Assembly: GCF_014694455.1 (NCBI RefSeq)
Contig: NZ_JAAUWT010000003.1
Coordinates: 186,001-250,000 of the forward strand
DNA length: 64,000 nucleotides
Direction: 5' to 3'
Origin: Vibrio sp. S9_S30
GTDB lineage: Bacteria; Pseudomonadota; Gammaproteobacteria; Enterobacterales; Vibrionaceae
The position numbers and the translations under genes were made by a program. This document shows, piece by piece, positions 42,127-51,402 of this stretch. The notes beneath the pieces were generated by a model. It had not been told where the DNA came from. It did not search any database and saw only the letters and a list, made by a program, of their open reading frames with translations. Every line of letters starts with the position of its first letter. The first letter of the stretch is position 1.

Positions 42127-43341
42127 ATGAGAATACCTAAAATAATATTTATCAATGTCGTACTTTTGCTTGGCTGTACAAGCAACACTTCACAAAACAG
42201 TTTGCATGAGGTTTTACTGACGAAACCATACACAGAAACCCGCCGTTTCCACTCTGTCGTTCCCGTGCTCACGATCGAGAATAAAATTTATCTGTATGCC
42301 AGCATTAATGGGAAGCGTTATCGCTTTATCTTTGATACGGGTTCACCCACGATTCTGACAAAACAAGTCGCTACCGATCTCGGGTTAACGATCATGGGAA
42401 CGAACAAAGAAAAAGATGCAAATGGAAACCTCGTTTCCATGGATTTGTCTATCGCCGATTCGATTGAAATTGGTGATGTCCGTTTCCGCAATGTCCCTGT
42501 CTTTATATTTGATCCTTCGCACCTTCCTAAGGCATCATGCTACCTCGAAGGGGGCGTAATTGGTTCTGAAATTCTTCCACTGGCAACATGGCAACTCAAT
42601 TTCCGCGATGGTGAAATTGTGCTAACCAGCGATAAGCGAAAACTGGAATACATTAACCAAGCGTCCCGCACGTCACTCAAACAAGGCGGCTACCCGCACG
42701 CGCCCATTTTTAAGCACCGGATAAACGGAAAGTTTACGGATGATGCGCTGTTTGATACGGGCAATACCGAGCTGTTGAATCTCAACCTACCGGCACTACA
42801 ACAAATGCTCGCTGACGAGGTGGTTCCCAACCCTGAAGTTGAGGGGCGTGGTTCATTTGGTGAATCCGAAGGGGGAGAGGCTGAGCCCACGGCGTATTAT
42901 CAAACCGCGATTGAAAGGTTGAGGGTTGGTGGATTAGAGCTGAATAACGTCCATTCTTGGACACGTACCAGCACACCAACACGGATTGGTGCAAAGCTAC
43001 TAGAAAACCATATCGTCACGCTGGATTACCCAAATCGAAAGGCCTATTTCTACCCATTCAAAGAAAGAAGCAAAGATCCCATAAACTGGGGTTTTCGAAC
43101 CAGTATCAGCGAATTAAACGCTCTTAACGTGAGTTTTCTGGAATCTCCCTCTATTGCTGAAAACGCAGGGCTTCAACTGGGTGACCGAATTCTCAAAGTG
43201 AGTTATCGCGATACCACCTATATCGCTCCGGAAAAACGCTGCGAAATACTTCGTTGGCTGCCCAGAGCCATGGATGGTCAAGAACTGGAGCTGACAGTAC
43301 TGCGCGGCGGCGATCACAAGACCGTCACGATGGCGCGATAA
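42127..43341 (+). CDS. Retropepsin-like aspartyl protease lipoprotein with PDZ domain
   Basis: 404 residues from ATG 42127, with AGGAG 5 bases upstream. A lipobox (VLLLGC) predicts a lipid-anchored envelope protein. Two aspartate motifs are seen, FIFDTGSPTILT (about 77) and ALFDTGNTELLN (about 210), so both half-sites of a pepsin-like active site lie in one chain. The C-terminal about 90 residues form a PDZ-like domain (SIAENAGLQLGDRILKVSYR). Family members are little studied in bacteria; proteolysis is inferred from the two DTG motifs. It converges on glpK. Confidence 0.85.
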   Translation: MRIPKIIFINVVLLLGCTSNTSQNSLHEVLLTKPYTETRRFHSVVPVLTIENKIYLYASINGKRYRFIFDTGSPTILTKQVATDLGLTIMGTNKEKDANGNLVSMDLSIADSIEIGDVRFRNVPVFIFDPSHLPKASCYLEGGVIGSEILPLATWQLNFRDGEIVLTSDKRKLEYINQASRTSLKQGGYPHAPIFKHRINGKFTDDALFDTGNTELLNLNLPALQQMLADEVVPNPEVEGRGSFGESEGGEAEPTAYYQTAIERLRVGGLELNNVHSWTRTSTPTRIGAKLLENHIVTLDYPNRKAYFYPFKERSKDPINWGFRTSISELNALNVSFLESPSIAENAGLQLGDRILKVSYRDTTYIAPEKRCEILRWLPRAMDGQELELTVLRGGDHKTVTMAR

Positions 43342-43347
43342 ACAAAC

Positions 43348-43406
43348 GAGGCATCCGTTTTCACTAACGATACACCCGTTTTCACTAAAGAGAGAACGGA
43401 TGCCTC
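43348..43406. terminator. Inverted repeat between convergent genes, possible bidirectional terminator
   Basis: GAGGCATCCGTT and AACGGATGCCTC are exact reverse complements with a 35-base loop that holds two CGTTTTCACTA direct repeats. It lies between the protease-like gene and glpK. There is no strong T-run. Confidence 0.5.
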
Positions 43407-43438
43407 TGTGGTACGCACTTTGTTTATTTTGTTTTTGT

Positions 43439-44929
43439 TTATTTTGTTTGAGTTTGACGTATCGCCTGCTTCCATCCGTCGTAGAGGCGAGATTGAGTCT
43501 CTCTATCCATCTGCGGTAAAAACACGTGATCGACTTTCCGCTTATCGTCTAGCTCATTCTTGTCTTTCCAGAACCCTACCGCGAGGCCGGCTAGGATCGC
43601 GGCACCTAATGCCGTCGATTCGGTCACTGCAGGGCGCACGACTTTCGTATGCATAATGTCGGATTGAAATTGCATGAGGAAGTCATTCGCCACGGCGCCA
43701 CCGTCTACGCGAACTTGGCTCAGTTTAATGCCAGCGTCTTCTTCCATGGCTTCAAGCACATCTCGGCTTTGATAAGCAATGGACTCTAACGCGGCTCGTA
43801 TAATGTGGTTTCGGTTCGTGCCTCGGGTGATCCCAGTCAGCGTGCCCCGAGCATGGGGGTCCCAATACGGTGCGCCAAGCCCAACAAACGCGGGCACTAA
43901 ATACACACCATTCGAATCCTCGACTTTCTCGGCAAAATATTGCGTGTCGGACGCATCACGAATCAAGCCCAGCTCATCACGTAACCATTGGATCGTCGCT
44001 CCCCCCATAAACACACTGCCTTCTAGGGCATACGCGATGTCATCCCCAATTTTATACGCAATGGTCGTGAGCAACCCATGCTTGGACTGAATGGCTTGAT
44101 CGCCCGTGTTCATCAACAAGAAACAACCCGTTCCGTAGGTATTTTTCACCATGCCCTTGGTAAAGCATTGCTGACCAATCATCGCTGCTTGCTGGTCGCC
44201 CGCAATACCCGAGATGGGGATTTCTGTCCCGCCTCCGATGTTCGCATAGCCGTATATCTCACTGCTCGATTTGACTTCAGGCATCATGCTTCGCGGAATA
44301 TTAAACAACGCCAGCAGCTTGCTGTCCCATTCCAGTGTGTGGATGTTAAAGAGCATGGAACGGGAAGCATTCGAAACATCGGTCACATGAGATTGACCAT
44401 TGGTCAGCTTCCAGATCAGCCACGTGTCAACCGTTCCAAATAACAGATCCCCTTTTTCCGCTTTGTCGCGCGCCCCTTCAACATTGTCCAGAATCCACTG
44501 AATTTTCGACCCCGAGAAATACGCATCCACCACTAACCCCGTGGTTTGTTGGATGTAGTCTCCCCAGCCTTGTTCTTTAAGCGCATCACACGTTTCAGCG
44601 GTTCGGCGACATTGCCAAACGATCGCATTGTAAACAGGGTGCCCCGTGTTTTTGTCCCACACAATGGTGGTTTCACGTTGGTTGGTTATCCCTATCGCGG
44701 CGACTTGCTCATTATCAATGTCTGACTGCGCCAATACTTCGGTTAAGGAAGAACGCTGCGTTCCCCAAATTTCCATTGGATCGTGTTCAACCCAACCCCC
44801 TTTCGGATAGATCTGGCTAAACTCACGCTGCGTCGTGCTCAAAATGTTAGCACTCTGATCAAAGATGATAGCGCGAGAGCTGGTGGTTCCCTGATCCAAG
44901 GCAACGATGACTTTGTTGCGTACTTCCAT
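43439..44929 (-). CDS. glpK: Glycerol kinase
   Basis: 496 residues, the usual length. [20 protein letters not shown] is the phosphate loop, [12 protein letters not shown] and [19 protein letters not shown] are family landmarks, and [20 protein letters not shown] matches the FGGY signature region. It phosphorylates glycerol with ATP in the cytoplasm to sn-glycerol 3-phosphate, the GlpD substrate. It is divergent from glpD, and a GlpR-like operator lies 50 bases upstream (44979-44996). Confidence 0.97.
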   Translation of the reverse strand: MEVRNKVIVALDQGTTSSRAIIFDQSANILSTTQREFSQIYPKGGWVEHDPMEIWGTQRSSLTEVLAQSDIDNEQVAAIGITNQRETTIVWDKNTGHPVYNAIVWQCRRTAETCDALKEQGWGDYIQQTTGLVVDAYFSGSKIQWILDNVEGARDKAEKGDLLFGTVDTWLIWKLTNGQSHVTDVSNASRSMLFNIHTLEWDSKLLALFNIPRSMMPEVKSSSEIYGYANIGGGTEIPISGIAGDQQAAMIGQQCFTKGMVKNTYGTGCFLLMNTGDQAIQSKHGLLTTIAYKIGDDIAYALEGSVFMGGATIQWLRDELGLIRDASDTQYFAEKVEDSNGVYLVPAFVGLGAPYWDPHARGTLTGITRGTNRNHIIRAALESIAYQSRDVLEAMEEDAGIKLSQVRVDGGAVANDFLMQFQSDIMHTKVVRPAVTESTALGAAILAGLAVGFWKDKNELDDKRKVDHVFLPQMDRETQSRLYDGWKQAIRQTQTK

Positions 44930-44978
44930 GATGGCTCCGTAACTCTTGTTTGATTAAATACACTGCATTCTTCCATCA

Positions 44979-44996
44979 AATGTTCGTTTTCGCAAT
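44979..44996. promoter_or_regulatory. GlpR-like operator upstream of glpK
   Basis: AATGTTCGTTTTCGCAAT contains the ATGTTCG half-site and a TTCG spacing typical of DeoR-type GlpR operators. GlpR itself is not in the window. Confidence 0.65.
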
Positions 44997-45185
44997 AAAT
45001 CACTCAAAGGTTAACTCAATGTAAATGCATAACTGTGAGCTTGGTTAAGCCTAAACATTATAACGGCTGTGCTAGGTTAACATTACCATTCAAGGTCAGT
45101 ATTAGACAGGTTACAAGGGCTTCGCTGAAATATTTTGTTGGTTTTTTACTCGACCTATTTATACGTTTGTGTATATACTGAGCAA

Positions 45186-45208
45186 TAACGAAAACAAACG
45201 AACATTTA
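45186..45208. promoter_or_regulatory. GlpR-like operator upstream of glpD
   Basis: TAACGAAAACAAACGAACAT ends with a full AACGAACATT half-site. It lies only 16 bases before the glpD start, so bound repressor would block initiation or elongation. Confidence 0.7.
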
Positions 45209-45223
45209 CGAAGGTAGAGAACT

Positions 45224-46822
45224 ATGTCAACGCAAGCTGAATTCGATAAAACGACTTCTGCTAACCATTATTTAAGTGAGAGTCATCATTTAAGTGAGAG
45301 TCATCATTCAAACACGAATGATGCATATGATGTCGTAGTCATTGGTGGTGGAATCAATGGCGTGGCGGTCGCCGCGGACGCCGCAGGTCGTGGATTAAAA
45401 GTGGGGCTTTACGAAATGTCTGACTTGGCCTCGGCGACATCGTCTGCCAGCAGCAAGCTCATTCATGGTGGGTTACGCTACCTCGAACATTACGAATTTC
45501 GCTTGGTAAGTGAAGCACTGGCCGAGCGTGAAGTGCTGTTAAAAAGTGCGCCTCACCTCGTTGCCCCAATGCGCTTTCAACTGCCTCACCGCCCTCACCT
45601 TCGCCCTGCGTGGATGATCCGTACCGGTTTGTTTCTTTACGATCACATTGGCAAAAGGGTTTCTCTGCCTGCCAGCCACCGTGTGAACTTTTCTCAATCC
45701 AGCCCTTTATTGCCAGAAATGAAAGTGGGCTTTGAATATTCGGATTGTGCGGTCGATGATGCGCGTCTAGTGATTGCAAACGCCCAAATGGCGACCCAGT
45801 TTGGTGCCACCGTGGAAACTCGCGCTAAGTGCATTGGCGCGACACGAAGTGCCGAAGGTTGGGAAATCGAGATCGAAGACACACAGAACCAATCGGTAAA
45901 AACCGTGACCGCAAAAGCATTAGTGAACGCCGCCGGACCGTGGGTGGACCGCTTTTTCGATCGTCAACTGAAAATGCCGTCCCCTAGAGGTATTCGATTA
46001 GTGAAGGGCAGCCATATCGTCGTTCCTCGTTTATACCCAGAAAATCATGCGTTTATCTTGCAAAATGAAGACAATCGCATTGTGTTCGTTATCCCTTATC
46101 AAGATAAGTACTCCTGCATTGGTACCACCGATGTGGAATATCAGGGTGATCCTTCAAAAGTGACCATCAGCCAAGAAGAAGTCACCTACCTCTGTAACAT
46201 CGTGAACCAGCACTTTGTTGAAAAAGTCTCGCCTGACGATGCTATTAATACGTGGTCGGGTGTACGCCCACTCTGCGATGACGAATCTTCAGACGCGCAA
46301 GCGGTAACCCGTGATTACACCATCGAGCTCGATGACATGTTTGATGACGCGCCTTTGCTGTCTATTTTCGGTGGCAAGCTCACCACTTACCGAAAACTGG
46401 GCCAAGCCGCAGTGAATAAGCTTGCTCCGTTTTTCCCTAATATGAAAGACGAGTGGACTCAATCGGCTGTCCTGCCTGGTGGCGATTTTTCAAATCGAGA
46501 ACAGCTTTCAACTGCGCTCCGTCATCGCTATCCGTGGCTAGACCAAGACATTATCCGTCGCTGGGTACGTGCTTATGGAACACTAAGCCATCGTATTATT
46601 GGACAACGGACTTGCGTTGAAGAAATGGGCACCGACTTTGGTCATGGGCTGTACCAAGCGGAAGTGGATTACTTAGTTCAACACGAATGGGCTATCTCGA
46701 CCGATGACATTTTGTGGCGACGTTCCAAACTTGGTATGGAGTTTAATGAACTTGACGTGGAAAAATTGGCTCAATACTTAGCAAAACATGCCGACGCCAT
46801 GCCGATTCAACGAGCAGGATGA
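45224..46822 (+). CDS. glpD: Aerobic glycerol-3-phosphate dehydrogenase
   Basis: 532 residues. The FAD motif VVVIGGGINGVAVAADAAGR (about 36-55) follows a 35-residue N-terminal extension with an SESHHL repeat. GIRLVKGSHIVVP, TDVEYQGDP and FGGKLTTYRKLGQ are typical of GlpD. The flavoprotein oxidises sn-glycerol 3-phosphate to dihydroxyacetone phosphate at the inner membrane and feeds electrons to quinone. GlpR-like operators precede it and divergent glpK. The extension is polar and histidine-rich and may not be functional. Confidence 0.96.
   Translation: MSTQAEFDKTTSANHYLSESHHLSESHHSNTNDAYDVVVIGGGINGVAVAADAAGRGLKVGLYEMSDLASATSSASSKLIHGGLRYLEHYEFRLVSEALAEREVLLKSAPHLVAPMRFQLPHRPHLRPAWMIRTGLFLYDHIGKRVSLPASHRVNFSQSSPLLPEMKVGFEYSDCAVDDARLVIANAQMATQFGATVETRAKCIGATRSAEGWEIEIEDTQNQSVKTVTAKALVNAAGPWVDRFFDRQLKMPSPRGIRLVKGSHIVVPRLYPENHAFILQNEDNRIVFVIPYQDKYSCIGTTDVEYQGDPSKVTISQEEVTYLCNIVNQHFVEKVSPDDAINTWSGVRPLCDDESSDAQAVTRDYTIELDDMFDDAPLLSIFGGKLTTYRKLGQAAVNKLAPFFPNMKDEWTQSAVLPGGDFSNREQLSTALRHRYPWLDQDIIRRWVRAYGTLSHRIIGQRTCVEEMGTDFGHGLYQAEVDYLVQHEWAISTDDILWRRSKLGMEFNELDVEKLAQYLAKHADAMPIQRAG
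45272..45307 (+). repeat. 18-bp in-frame tandem duplication in glpD
   Basis: Two exact copies of TTAAGTGAGAGTCATCAT, six codons each, encode repeated LSESHH residues in the GlpD N-terminal extension. The exact identity points to a recent slippage event. Confidence 0.95.
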
Positions 46823-46850
46823 TCATGTCAATACCACGCCATTGAGATTG

Positions 46851-46882
46851 GATACCGACTCGTTTGCTAACGGGGCGGTATC
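46851..46882 (+). terminator. Possible glpD terminator
   Basis: GATACCG and CGGTATC pair with an 18-base loop and are followed by TTTAT. It lies 28 bases after the glpD stop. The stem is short, so certainty is low. Confidence 0.45.
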
Positions 46883-46900
46883 TTTATGCCTTTCTCACAT

Positions 46901-46945
46901 AGACACTCTCACTTATAAACACTCTCACTTATAGACCCTCTCACT
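46901..46945. repeat. 17-bp tandem repeat at the end of the sigma-54 activator gene
   Basis: AGACACTCTCACTTATA is followed by AACACTCTCACTTATAG and a partial ACCCTCTCACTTT that covers the stop codon of the activator gene on the minus strand. The repeat lies between two convergent genes. Confidence 0.8.
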
Positions 46946-48839
46946 TTAAGCCGCTTTCTCTTAGGCGTTTGTATAACGTATTTCGACTAATATTCAGTTC
47001 CTTCGCTGTTTTTGAAATATTCCGATTCATTCGTTCATAAGCTTCTAACCACGCTTCTTTTTCTTCCGCTGCCGTTTGGGGTTGAAGATTTGTCATTGTC
47101 GGGGCGACAAATGGACGAATATTGGATTCATGACTCGTCAGGCTTTGAACGTCTGCCAAAAAATCATCCGGTAAGTCATCGACCTGGATCGCGTCAGGCT
47201 CTGCCATAGCCAATGCTATTTGAATCACACTCACCATTTGGCGAATGTTGCCCGGCCAAGGGTGAGATTTAAACAAAGACAACACCTCCATTGAGATCTT
47301 CCCAGGCTGCTCGCCGGTGGAGAATTTTCGCAGCAGGTATTGAACTAACGCGTCTTTATCTGTTCGCTCACGCAGCGGTGGCAAAGTAATGTTTAGCCCC
47401 GAAACTCGATAGAACAAGTCTTGGCGAAATGATCCCGTTTCCACATCTTGTTTAAGGTGTCGGTTGGTGGCAGACACCAGTTTGAAATCCACAGGGTATG
47501 ACGTGGTTGAACCAAGCGGGGTCACTTTTCTTTCTTGGAGCACACGTAACAAGCGCGCTTGCACATTCAACGGCATATCGCCCAGTTCGTCTAAAAACAG
47601 AGTACCTTTATCGGCTTTTCGAATCAGCCCGATATACCCTTTGGTATGCGCCCCTGTAAACGCGCCCTTTTCGTATCCGAACAATTCGGATTCCACCAAT
47701 TCAGAAGGAATTGCAGCGCAGTTTACGGCAATTAACGGGGCACTCGCTCGCTCACTGGACAGATGAAGCGCGTTGACGAACACTTCTTTGCCCACGCCCG
47801 TTTCGCCATTGATCAAAATAGGAATGTCGGTGTTCAGGATCTTACTGGCTTGAGTAATGGCCTTCGACAACCTTGGGTCGCCCATATTCAGGCGTTCCAA
47901 ATCCAACACATCGTCTTTCGTGACGTCTTTGACGGAGGAAGGTTTGGGCACGTTGCGAAAATCCAACGAACGACCTTTGGGAATTTTAGGGGGCATCACT
48001 ATGCCATGGAAATTGAAGTTGTGTTTGGATCGCAATACCAAAGGCGTATAAGAAGGGTGAGCGAGCAATTGATCCATACGAACGTCAAACAGCTGATCGA
48101 GATTTTGTAAAGCTAAGTCGCAACCGAGCACCACTTCAGCACGTCGGTTGGCCGACACAATGGTCCCCTGTTCATTGAACACCAAAAGCGAAGACCATTG
48201 ACTGTCGATGTTCTCTTCACTGGTATTAAACCAAAACAAAAAATGATCGGAATGAAAGCGTGACACAATCAGCTGATTTTCGATGGCTTGGGACATCAGC
48301 TTCACCATGCCAAGGGTATGAGCGGTTGGCATGTAGGTATCGCTGGAGATGGATAGCACTCCGGTCATCCGCCTATCCGCATCAAACAGAGGCGCGGCAG
48401 AGCCCGTCATAAAACGGTTTGATGCGAGGAAGTGTTCATCATGAAAAATTTGAACAATCGAGCCCGTTTCCAATGCCGTGCCTATCGCATTCGTCCCAAT
48501 CAGCCCTTCTTGCCAATGCACACCATGATCAAACACATGAGGCTGGTTTTCTTGGAAGAAACGTTGCTCTCCCCAGCTGCTGAGCACTTGCCCTGACGTG
48601 TCTGCCAACATCACTAGGCAATTGCTGTTTGACAATAAGTTGTCGTAAAAAGGCAGCACTTTTTGCTGCGTCGTTTGCAACAACCCATGATGTTGATCCA
48701 GCGACAAACCAAAGTCTGACTCACTGCTCATTTCAATTTGAGGGGTGCTGGTGTGCGCCAGCCCAGCATCGCGGCAACGTCGCCATGAGCTCTCTATGAT
48801 CGACTGATGGGAACGATCATTGTTGTTATATTCGTCCAT
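46941..48839 (-). CDS. Sigma-54-dependent activator, AcoR/DhaR type
   Basis: 632 residues from ATG 48839 (an in-frame GTG at 48848 is an alternative; neither has a strong ribosome site). The N-terminal GAF-like sensor has WQEGLIGTNAIGTALETG, followed by a PAS-like part (LLVFNEQGTIVSANRRAEVV). The AAA+ domain has NGETGVGKE (Walker A), GYEKGAFTGAHTKG (the sigma-54-contacting GAFTGA loop) and GTLFLDELGDM (Walker B). A Fis-type helix-turn-helix closes the protein (ISKTAKELNISRNTLYKRL). It is divergent from the glycerol ABC operon, whose upstream region has a -24/-12 promoter, so it is the likely activator of that operon. Glycerol or dihydroxyacetone as signal is inference. Confidence 0.9.
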   Translation of the reverse strand: MDEYNNNDRSHQSIIESSWRRCRDAGLAHTSTPQIEMSSESDFGLSLDQHHGLLQTTQQKVLPFYDNLLSNSNCLVMLADTSGQVLSSWGEQRFFQENQPHVFDHGVHWQEGLIGTNAIGTALETGSIVQIFHDEHFLASNRFMTGSAAPLFDADRRMTGVLSISSDTYMPTAHTLGMVKLMSQAIENQLIVSRFHSDHFLFWFNTSEENIDSQWSSLLVFNEQGTIVSANRRAEVVLGCDLALQNLDQLFDVRMDQLLAHPSYTPLVLRSKHNFNFHGIVMPPKIPKGRSLDFRNVPKPSSVKDVTKDDVLDLERLNMGDPRLSKAITQASKILNTDIPILINGETGVGKEVFVNALHLSSERASAPLIAVNCAAIPSELVESELFGYEKGAFTGAHTKGYIGLIRKADKGTLFLDELGDMPLNVQARLLRVLQERKVTPLGSTTSYPVDFKLVSATNRHLKQDVETGSFRQDLFYRVSGLNITLPPLRERTDKDALVQYLLRKFSTGEQPGKISMEVLSLFKSHPWPGNIRQMVSVIQIALAMAEPDAIQVDDLPDDFLADVQSLTSHESNIRPFVAPTMTNLQPQTAAEEKEAWLEAYERMNRNISKTAKELNISRNTLYKRLRESGLK

Positions 48840-48885
48840 GAAAACCACATACTTACAGCAAAAGTCATCTCGAAAGTTCGAGTGA

Positions 48886-48914
48886 AAAATGTTCGAAAAC
48901 GAAAATAATGTTCA
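48886..48914. promoter_or_regulatory. GlpR-like operator near the activator start
   Basis: AAAATGTTCGAAAACGAAAATAATGTTCA has an ATGTTCG half-site and a second ATGTTC nearby, about 50 bases upstream of the activator start. Repression of the activator by GlpR would add glycerol-3-phosphate control. Confidence 0.55.
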
Positions 48915-48958
48915 ATCGGTGTTCAACTAAAATTAGCACAAAATGAACACTTTGAACA
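48909..48958. promoter_or_regulatory. Four TGTTCA/TGAACA half-sites, candidate activator enhancer
   Basis: TGTTCA at 48909 and 48920, and TGAACA at 48944 and 48953, form two pairs in opposite orientation. They lie about 150-200 bases upstream of the -24/-12 promoter, the usual distance for a sigma-54 enhancer. Binding by the activator is inferred. Confidence 0.5.
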
Positions 48959-49068
48959 CATTTTGTTAACAAGTGTGATCTTGCACTGTTGACCCTAAAA
49001 TCCCCGCCATCTCATAAAGTTAAAATGATACTTCTGTTAATTCTTTGTTTATTCAAGAGTTAACGTGT

Positions 49069-49089
49069 CGAAAACGATCAATGTTTTCG
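49069..49089. promoter_or_regulatory. Dyad CGAAAAC-N7-GTTTTCG upstream of the glycerol importer
   Basis: Exact 7-base arms with a 7-base spacer, 14 bases before the -24 element. It has the TTCG/CGAA character of a DeoR/GlpR site, so it may be a repressor operator overlapping the promoter. Confidence 0.5.
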
Positions 49090-49102
49090 TTTAACAACAC
49101 AT

Positions 49103-49118
49103 TGGCACAGTTTTGGCA
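49103..49118 (+). promoter_or_regulatory. Sigma-54 (-24/-12) promoter of the glycerol ABC operon
   Basis: TGGCACAGTTTTGGCA keeps the invariant GG (49104-49105) and GC (49116-49117) with the obligatory ten bases between them. It lies 87 bases before the glpS start and beside a divergent sigma-54 activator gene. Confidence 0.85.
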
Positions 49119-49119
49119 A

Positions 49120-49139
49120 TAACGAACATTATCGAAAAT
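49120..49139. promoter_or_regulatory. GlpR-like half-sites downstream of the sigma-54 promoter
   Basis: TAACGAACATTATCGAAAAT holds a full AACGAACATT half-site followed by ATCGAAAAT, just after the -12 element. A repressor here would overlap the transcription start. Confidence 0.6.
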
Positions 49140-49204
49140 TTTTATACTCAAGATATTTTTTGTACCCAAGATTTAGACATAATTTCGAAGTTAAGGAGAA
49201 CTTA

Positions 49205-50293
49205 GTGTCATTAACACTTGAGCAGGTAAGCAAAATTGTGGACAACGAAGTCCACATCAATGAAGCCAGCCTCACGTTTGAACCGGGGTCGTTTAACGTC
49301 CTGTTGGGGCGAACGCTAGCCGGCAAAACGTCATTGATGCGATTGATCGCAGGTTTAGATACCCCCACCTCTGGAAGAATTCTGGTGAATGGTGTCGACG
49401 TGACAGGCATGCCTGTGCGTGAGCGCAATATTTCTATGGTCTACCAGCAATTCATTAATTACCCCAATCTAACGGTATTTGAAAACATTGCCTCTCCCTT
49501 ACGTTTAGCTGGCATGGCTGAAAAGGAGATTCAGGAACGCGTTTACGCCACCGCCGACATGCTGCGCATTACCGACTTCTTAAAGCGCGTACCGTTAGAA
49601 CTTTCTGGGGGGCAACAACAGCGCACGGCGATGGCAAGAGCGTTGGTGAAAGACGCTGAGATCATTTTGTTTGATGAGCCCTTGGTCAACCTAGACTACA
49701 AATTGCGTGAAGAACTGCGTCAAGAGATGCGAGAGCTTTTCCAAACTCGCCATACCATTGCGATCTATGCCACCACCGAACCGAACGAAGCCCTTGCGCT
49801 AGGCGGCACCACCACCATTCTACATGAAGGCAGCGTGGTTCAATCGGGTCACACCGCCGAGGTCTATCACAAGCCAAGTTCGGTTGAATCCGCCACCTTG
49901 TTCAGCGAGCCGCCCATTAACCTTATGTACGGCAAAGTCACGGACAGTGAAGTGTGCTTTGATGAGAAAGCCCACTTCCCATTAAACCAGTCTTTGAAAC
50001 ACCTTGGTCAAGGGGAATACATCTTTGGGATTCGCCCAAGCCATCTCAGCTTACTGCCTAAACATGATGACGATATCGAGTTATCCGTTCAGGTTGAAGT
50101 GGCGGAGATCAGCGGGTCGGAAACCTTCCTTCACGTGTGCAATAACCACTTTGAGATGGTGTTGCATTTACCCGGCGTACACAGTTATGACGTTGATGAA
50201 TCCATCAAGATTTACATCCCCATTCATAAGTTTTACGTGTTCGGCATGGATGAAGAATTGATCCATGCCCCTAGTCATCATCTTCTGGGGTAA
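49205..50293 (+). CDS. glpS: Glycerol ABC importer ATPase GlpS
   Basis: 362 residues from GTG 49205, chosen because AAGGAG lies 7 bases upstream; a longer frame from 49160 is not credible. The Walker A motif reads GRTLAGKTS, the unusual form known from GlpS of the rhizobial GlpSTPQV importer, with LSGGQQQRTAMARA and IILFDEPLVNLD normal. The C-terminal third is an OB-type (TOBE) regulatory domain. It pairs with the second ATPase, encoded 5 bases downstream, at the inner membrane. The symbols glpS/T/P/Q/V here follow the ABC system, not the E. coli transporter genes glpT and glpQ. Confidence 0.92.
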   Translation: MSLTLEQVSKIVDNEVHINEASLTFEPGSFNVLLGRTLAGKTSLMRLIAGLDTPTSGRILVNGVDVTGMPVRERNISMVYQQFINYPNLTVFENIASPLRLAGMAEKEIQERVYATADMLRITDFLKRVPLELSGGQQQRTAMARALVKDAEIILFDEPLVNLDYKLREELRQEMRELFQTRHTIAIYATTEPNEALALGGTTTILHEGSVVQSGHTAEVYHKPSSVESATLFSEPPINLMYGKVTDSEVCFDEKAHFPLNQSLKHLGQGEYIFGIRPSHLSLLPKHDDDIELSVQVEVAEISGSETFLHVCNNHFEMVLHLPGVHSYDVDESIKIYIPIHKFYVFGMDEELIHAPSHHLLG

Positions 50294-50298
50294 TTGAA

Positions 50299-51402
50299 AT
50301 GGTTCAGATAACTCTAAATGCGTTAGCGCATACATACGACAAAAAGAAAGGACCGGATTCAACCTACGCGATCCAAGAAATGACGCACACTTGGCACCAA
50401 GGTGGCGCTTTTGCCTTACTGGGTCCTTCGGGCTGTGGAAAATCCACGTTATTGAACATTATCTCTGGTTTGATGAGCCCATCCGACGGCGAAGTGCTCT
50501 TTGATGGAGTGAAGGTGAACGACATTCCCCCGCAAGACCGAAACATCGCGCAGGTTTTCCAGTTTCCAGTGATTTACGACACCATGTCGGTGTACGACAA
50601 CTTGGCGTTTCCGCTGCGCAATATGAAGGTCAACAGCGCCAAAATTCACTCAAAAGTGACCGAAATTGCTGAGATCTTAGAACTTACCCCTGTTCTGAAA
50701 AAACGGGCAGAACACCTAACGGCTGATGAGAAACAAAAAGTGTCGATGGGTCGGGGGCTCGTCCGCGATGACGTCTCTGCCATTTTGTTCGATGAGCCGC
50801 TCACGGTGATCGACCCGCAACTGAAGTGGAAACTTCGCCGCAAGCTTAAACAGATCCACCAGCAATTCAACATCACCATGGTGTACGTGACCCATGATCA
50901 GCTCGAAGCCTCGACCTTTGCCGACAAAATTGCGGTGATGTACGAAGGGCAAATCGTGCAATTTGGTACGCCACGCGAACTGTTCGAAAAACCCAACCAT
51001 ACGTTTGTGGGCTATTTCATTGGCAGCCCCGGCATGAACCTCATTAACGTTATCCCAACGGAAAGTGGTGTGCGTTTCGACGACGTTGATCTTCCGCTTT
51101 CAGCCTCCCTTAAAGAAAAGGTGCAAAGCGCCAATACCCACAACATCAAAATCGGCATTCGCCCTGAATTTGTGCATGTGTGGGAGAAAGAAAACAGCTC
51201 CGCCATTAGAAGCGACGTTGCCCATGTGGAAGACCTTGGCACTTACAAAATCCTGACACTCAAAGTCGGCAAACAGGAAATCAAAGCGCGTTTACAAGAA
51301 GACCAACCCGTTCCAGTAAATGTTGCTTACATCAGCTTTCCAGAGCAATGGACCATGGTGTATTTGGATGAATTTTTAATTGGTGAGAGGGATAACTCAT
51401 GA
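50299..51402 (+). CDS. glpT: Glycerol ABC importer ATPase GlpT
   Basis: 367 residues. Walker A LGPSGCGKSTL is canonical, but the signature motif is replaced by HLTADEKQKVSMGRGLVRDD in place of LSGGQ, a feature I associate with GlpT of this system. Walker B is AILFDEPLTVIDPQ. With GlpS, which has the odd Walker A, each ATPase of the pair is altered in a different motif. The C-terminal TOBE region follows. Its stop overlaps the permease start by 4 bases. Confidence 0.92.
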   Translation: MVQITLNALAHTYDKKKGPDSTYAIQEMTHTWHQGGAFALLGPSGCGKSTLLNIISGLMSPSDGEVLFDGVKVNDIPPQDRNIAQVFQFPVIYDTMSVYDNLAFPLRNMKVNSAKIHSKVTEIAEILELTPVLKKRAEHLTADEKQKVSMGRGLVRDDVSAILFDEPLTVIDPQLKWKLRRKLKQIHQQFNITMVYVTHDQLEASTFADKIAVMYEGQIVQFGTPRELFEKPNHTFVGYFIGSPGMNLINVIPTESGVRFDDVDLPLSASLKEKVQSANTHNIKIGIRPEFVHVWEKENSSAIRSDVAHVEDLGTYKILTLKVGKQEIKARLQEDQPVPVNVAYISFPEQWTMVYLDEFLIGERDNS

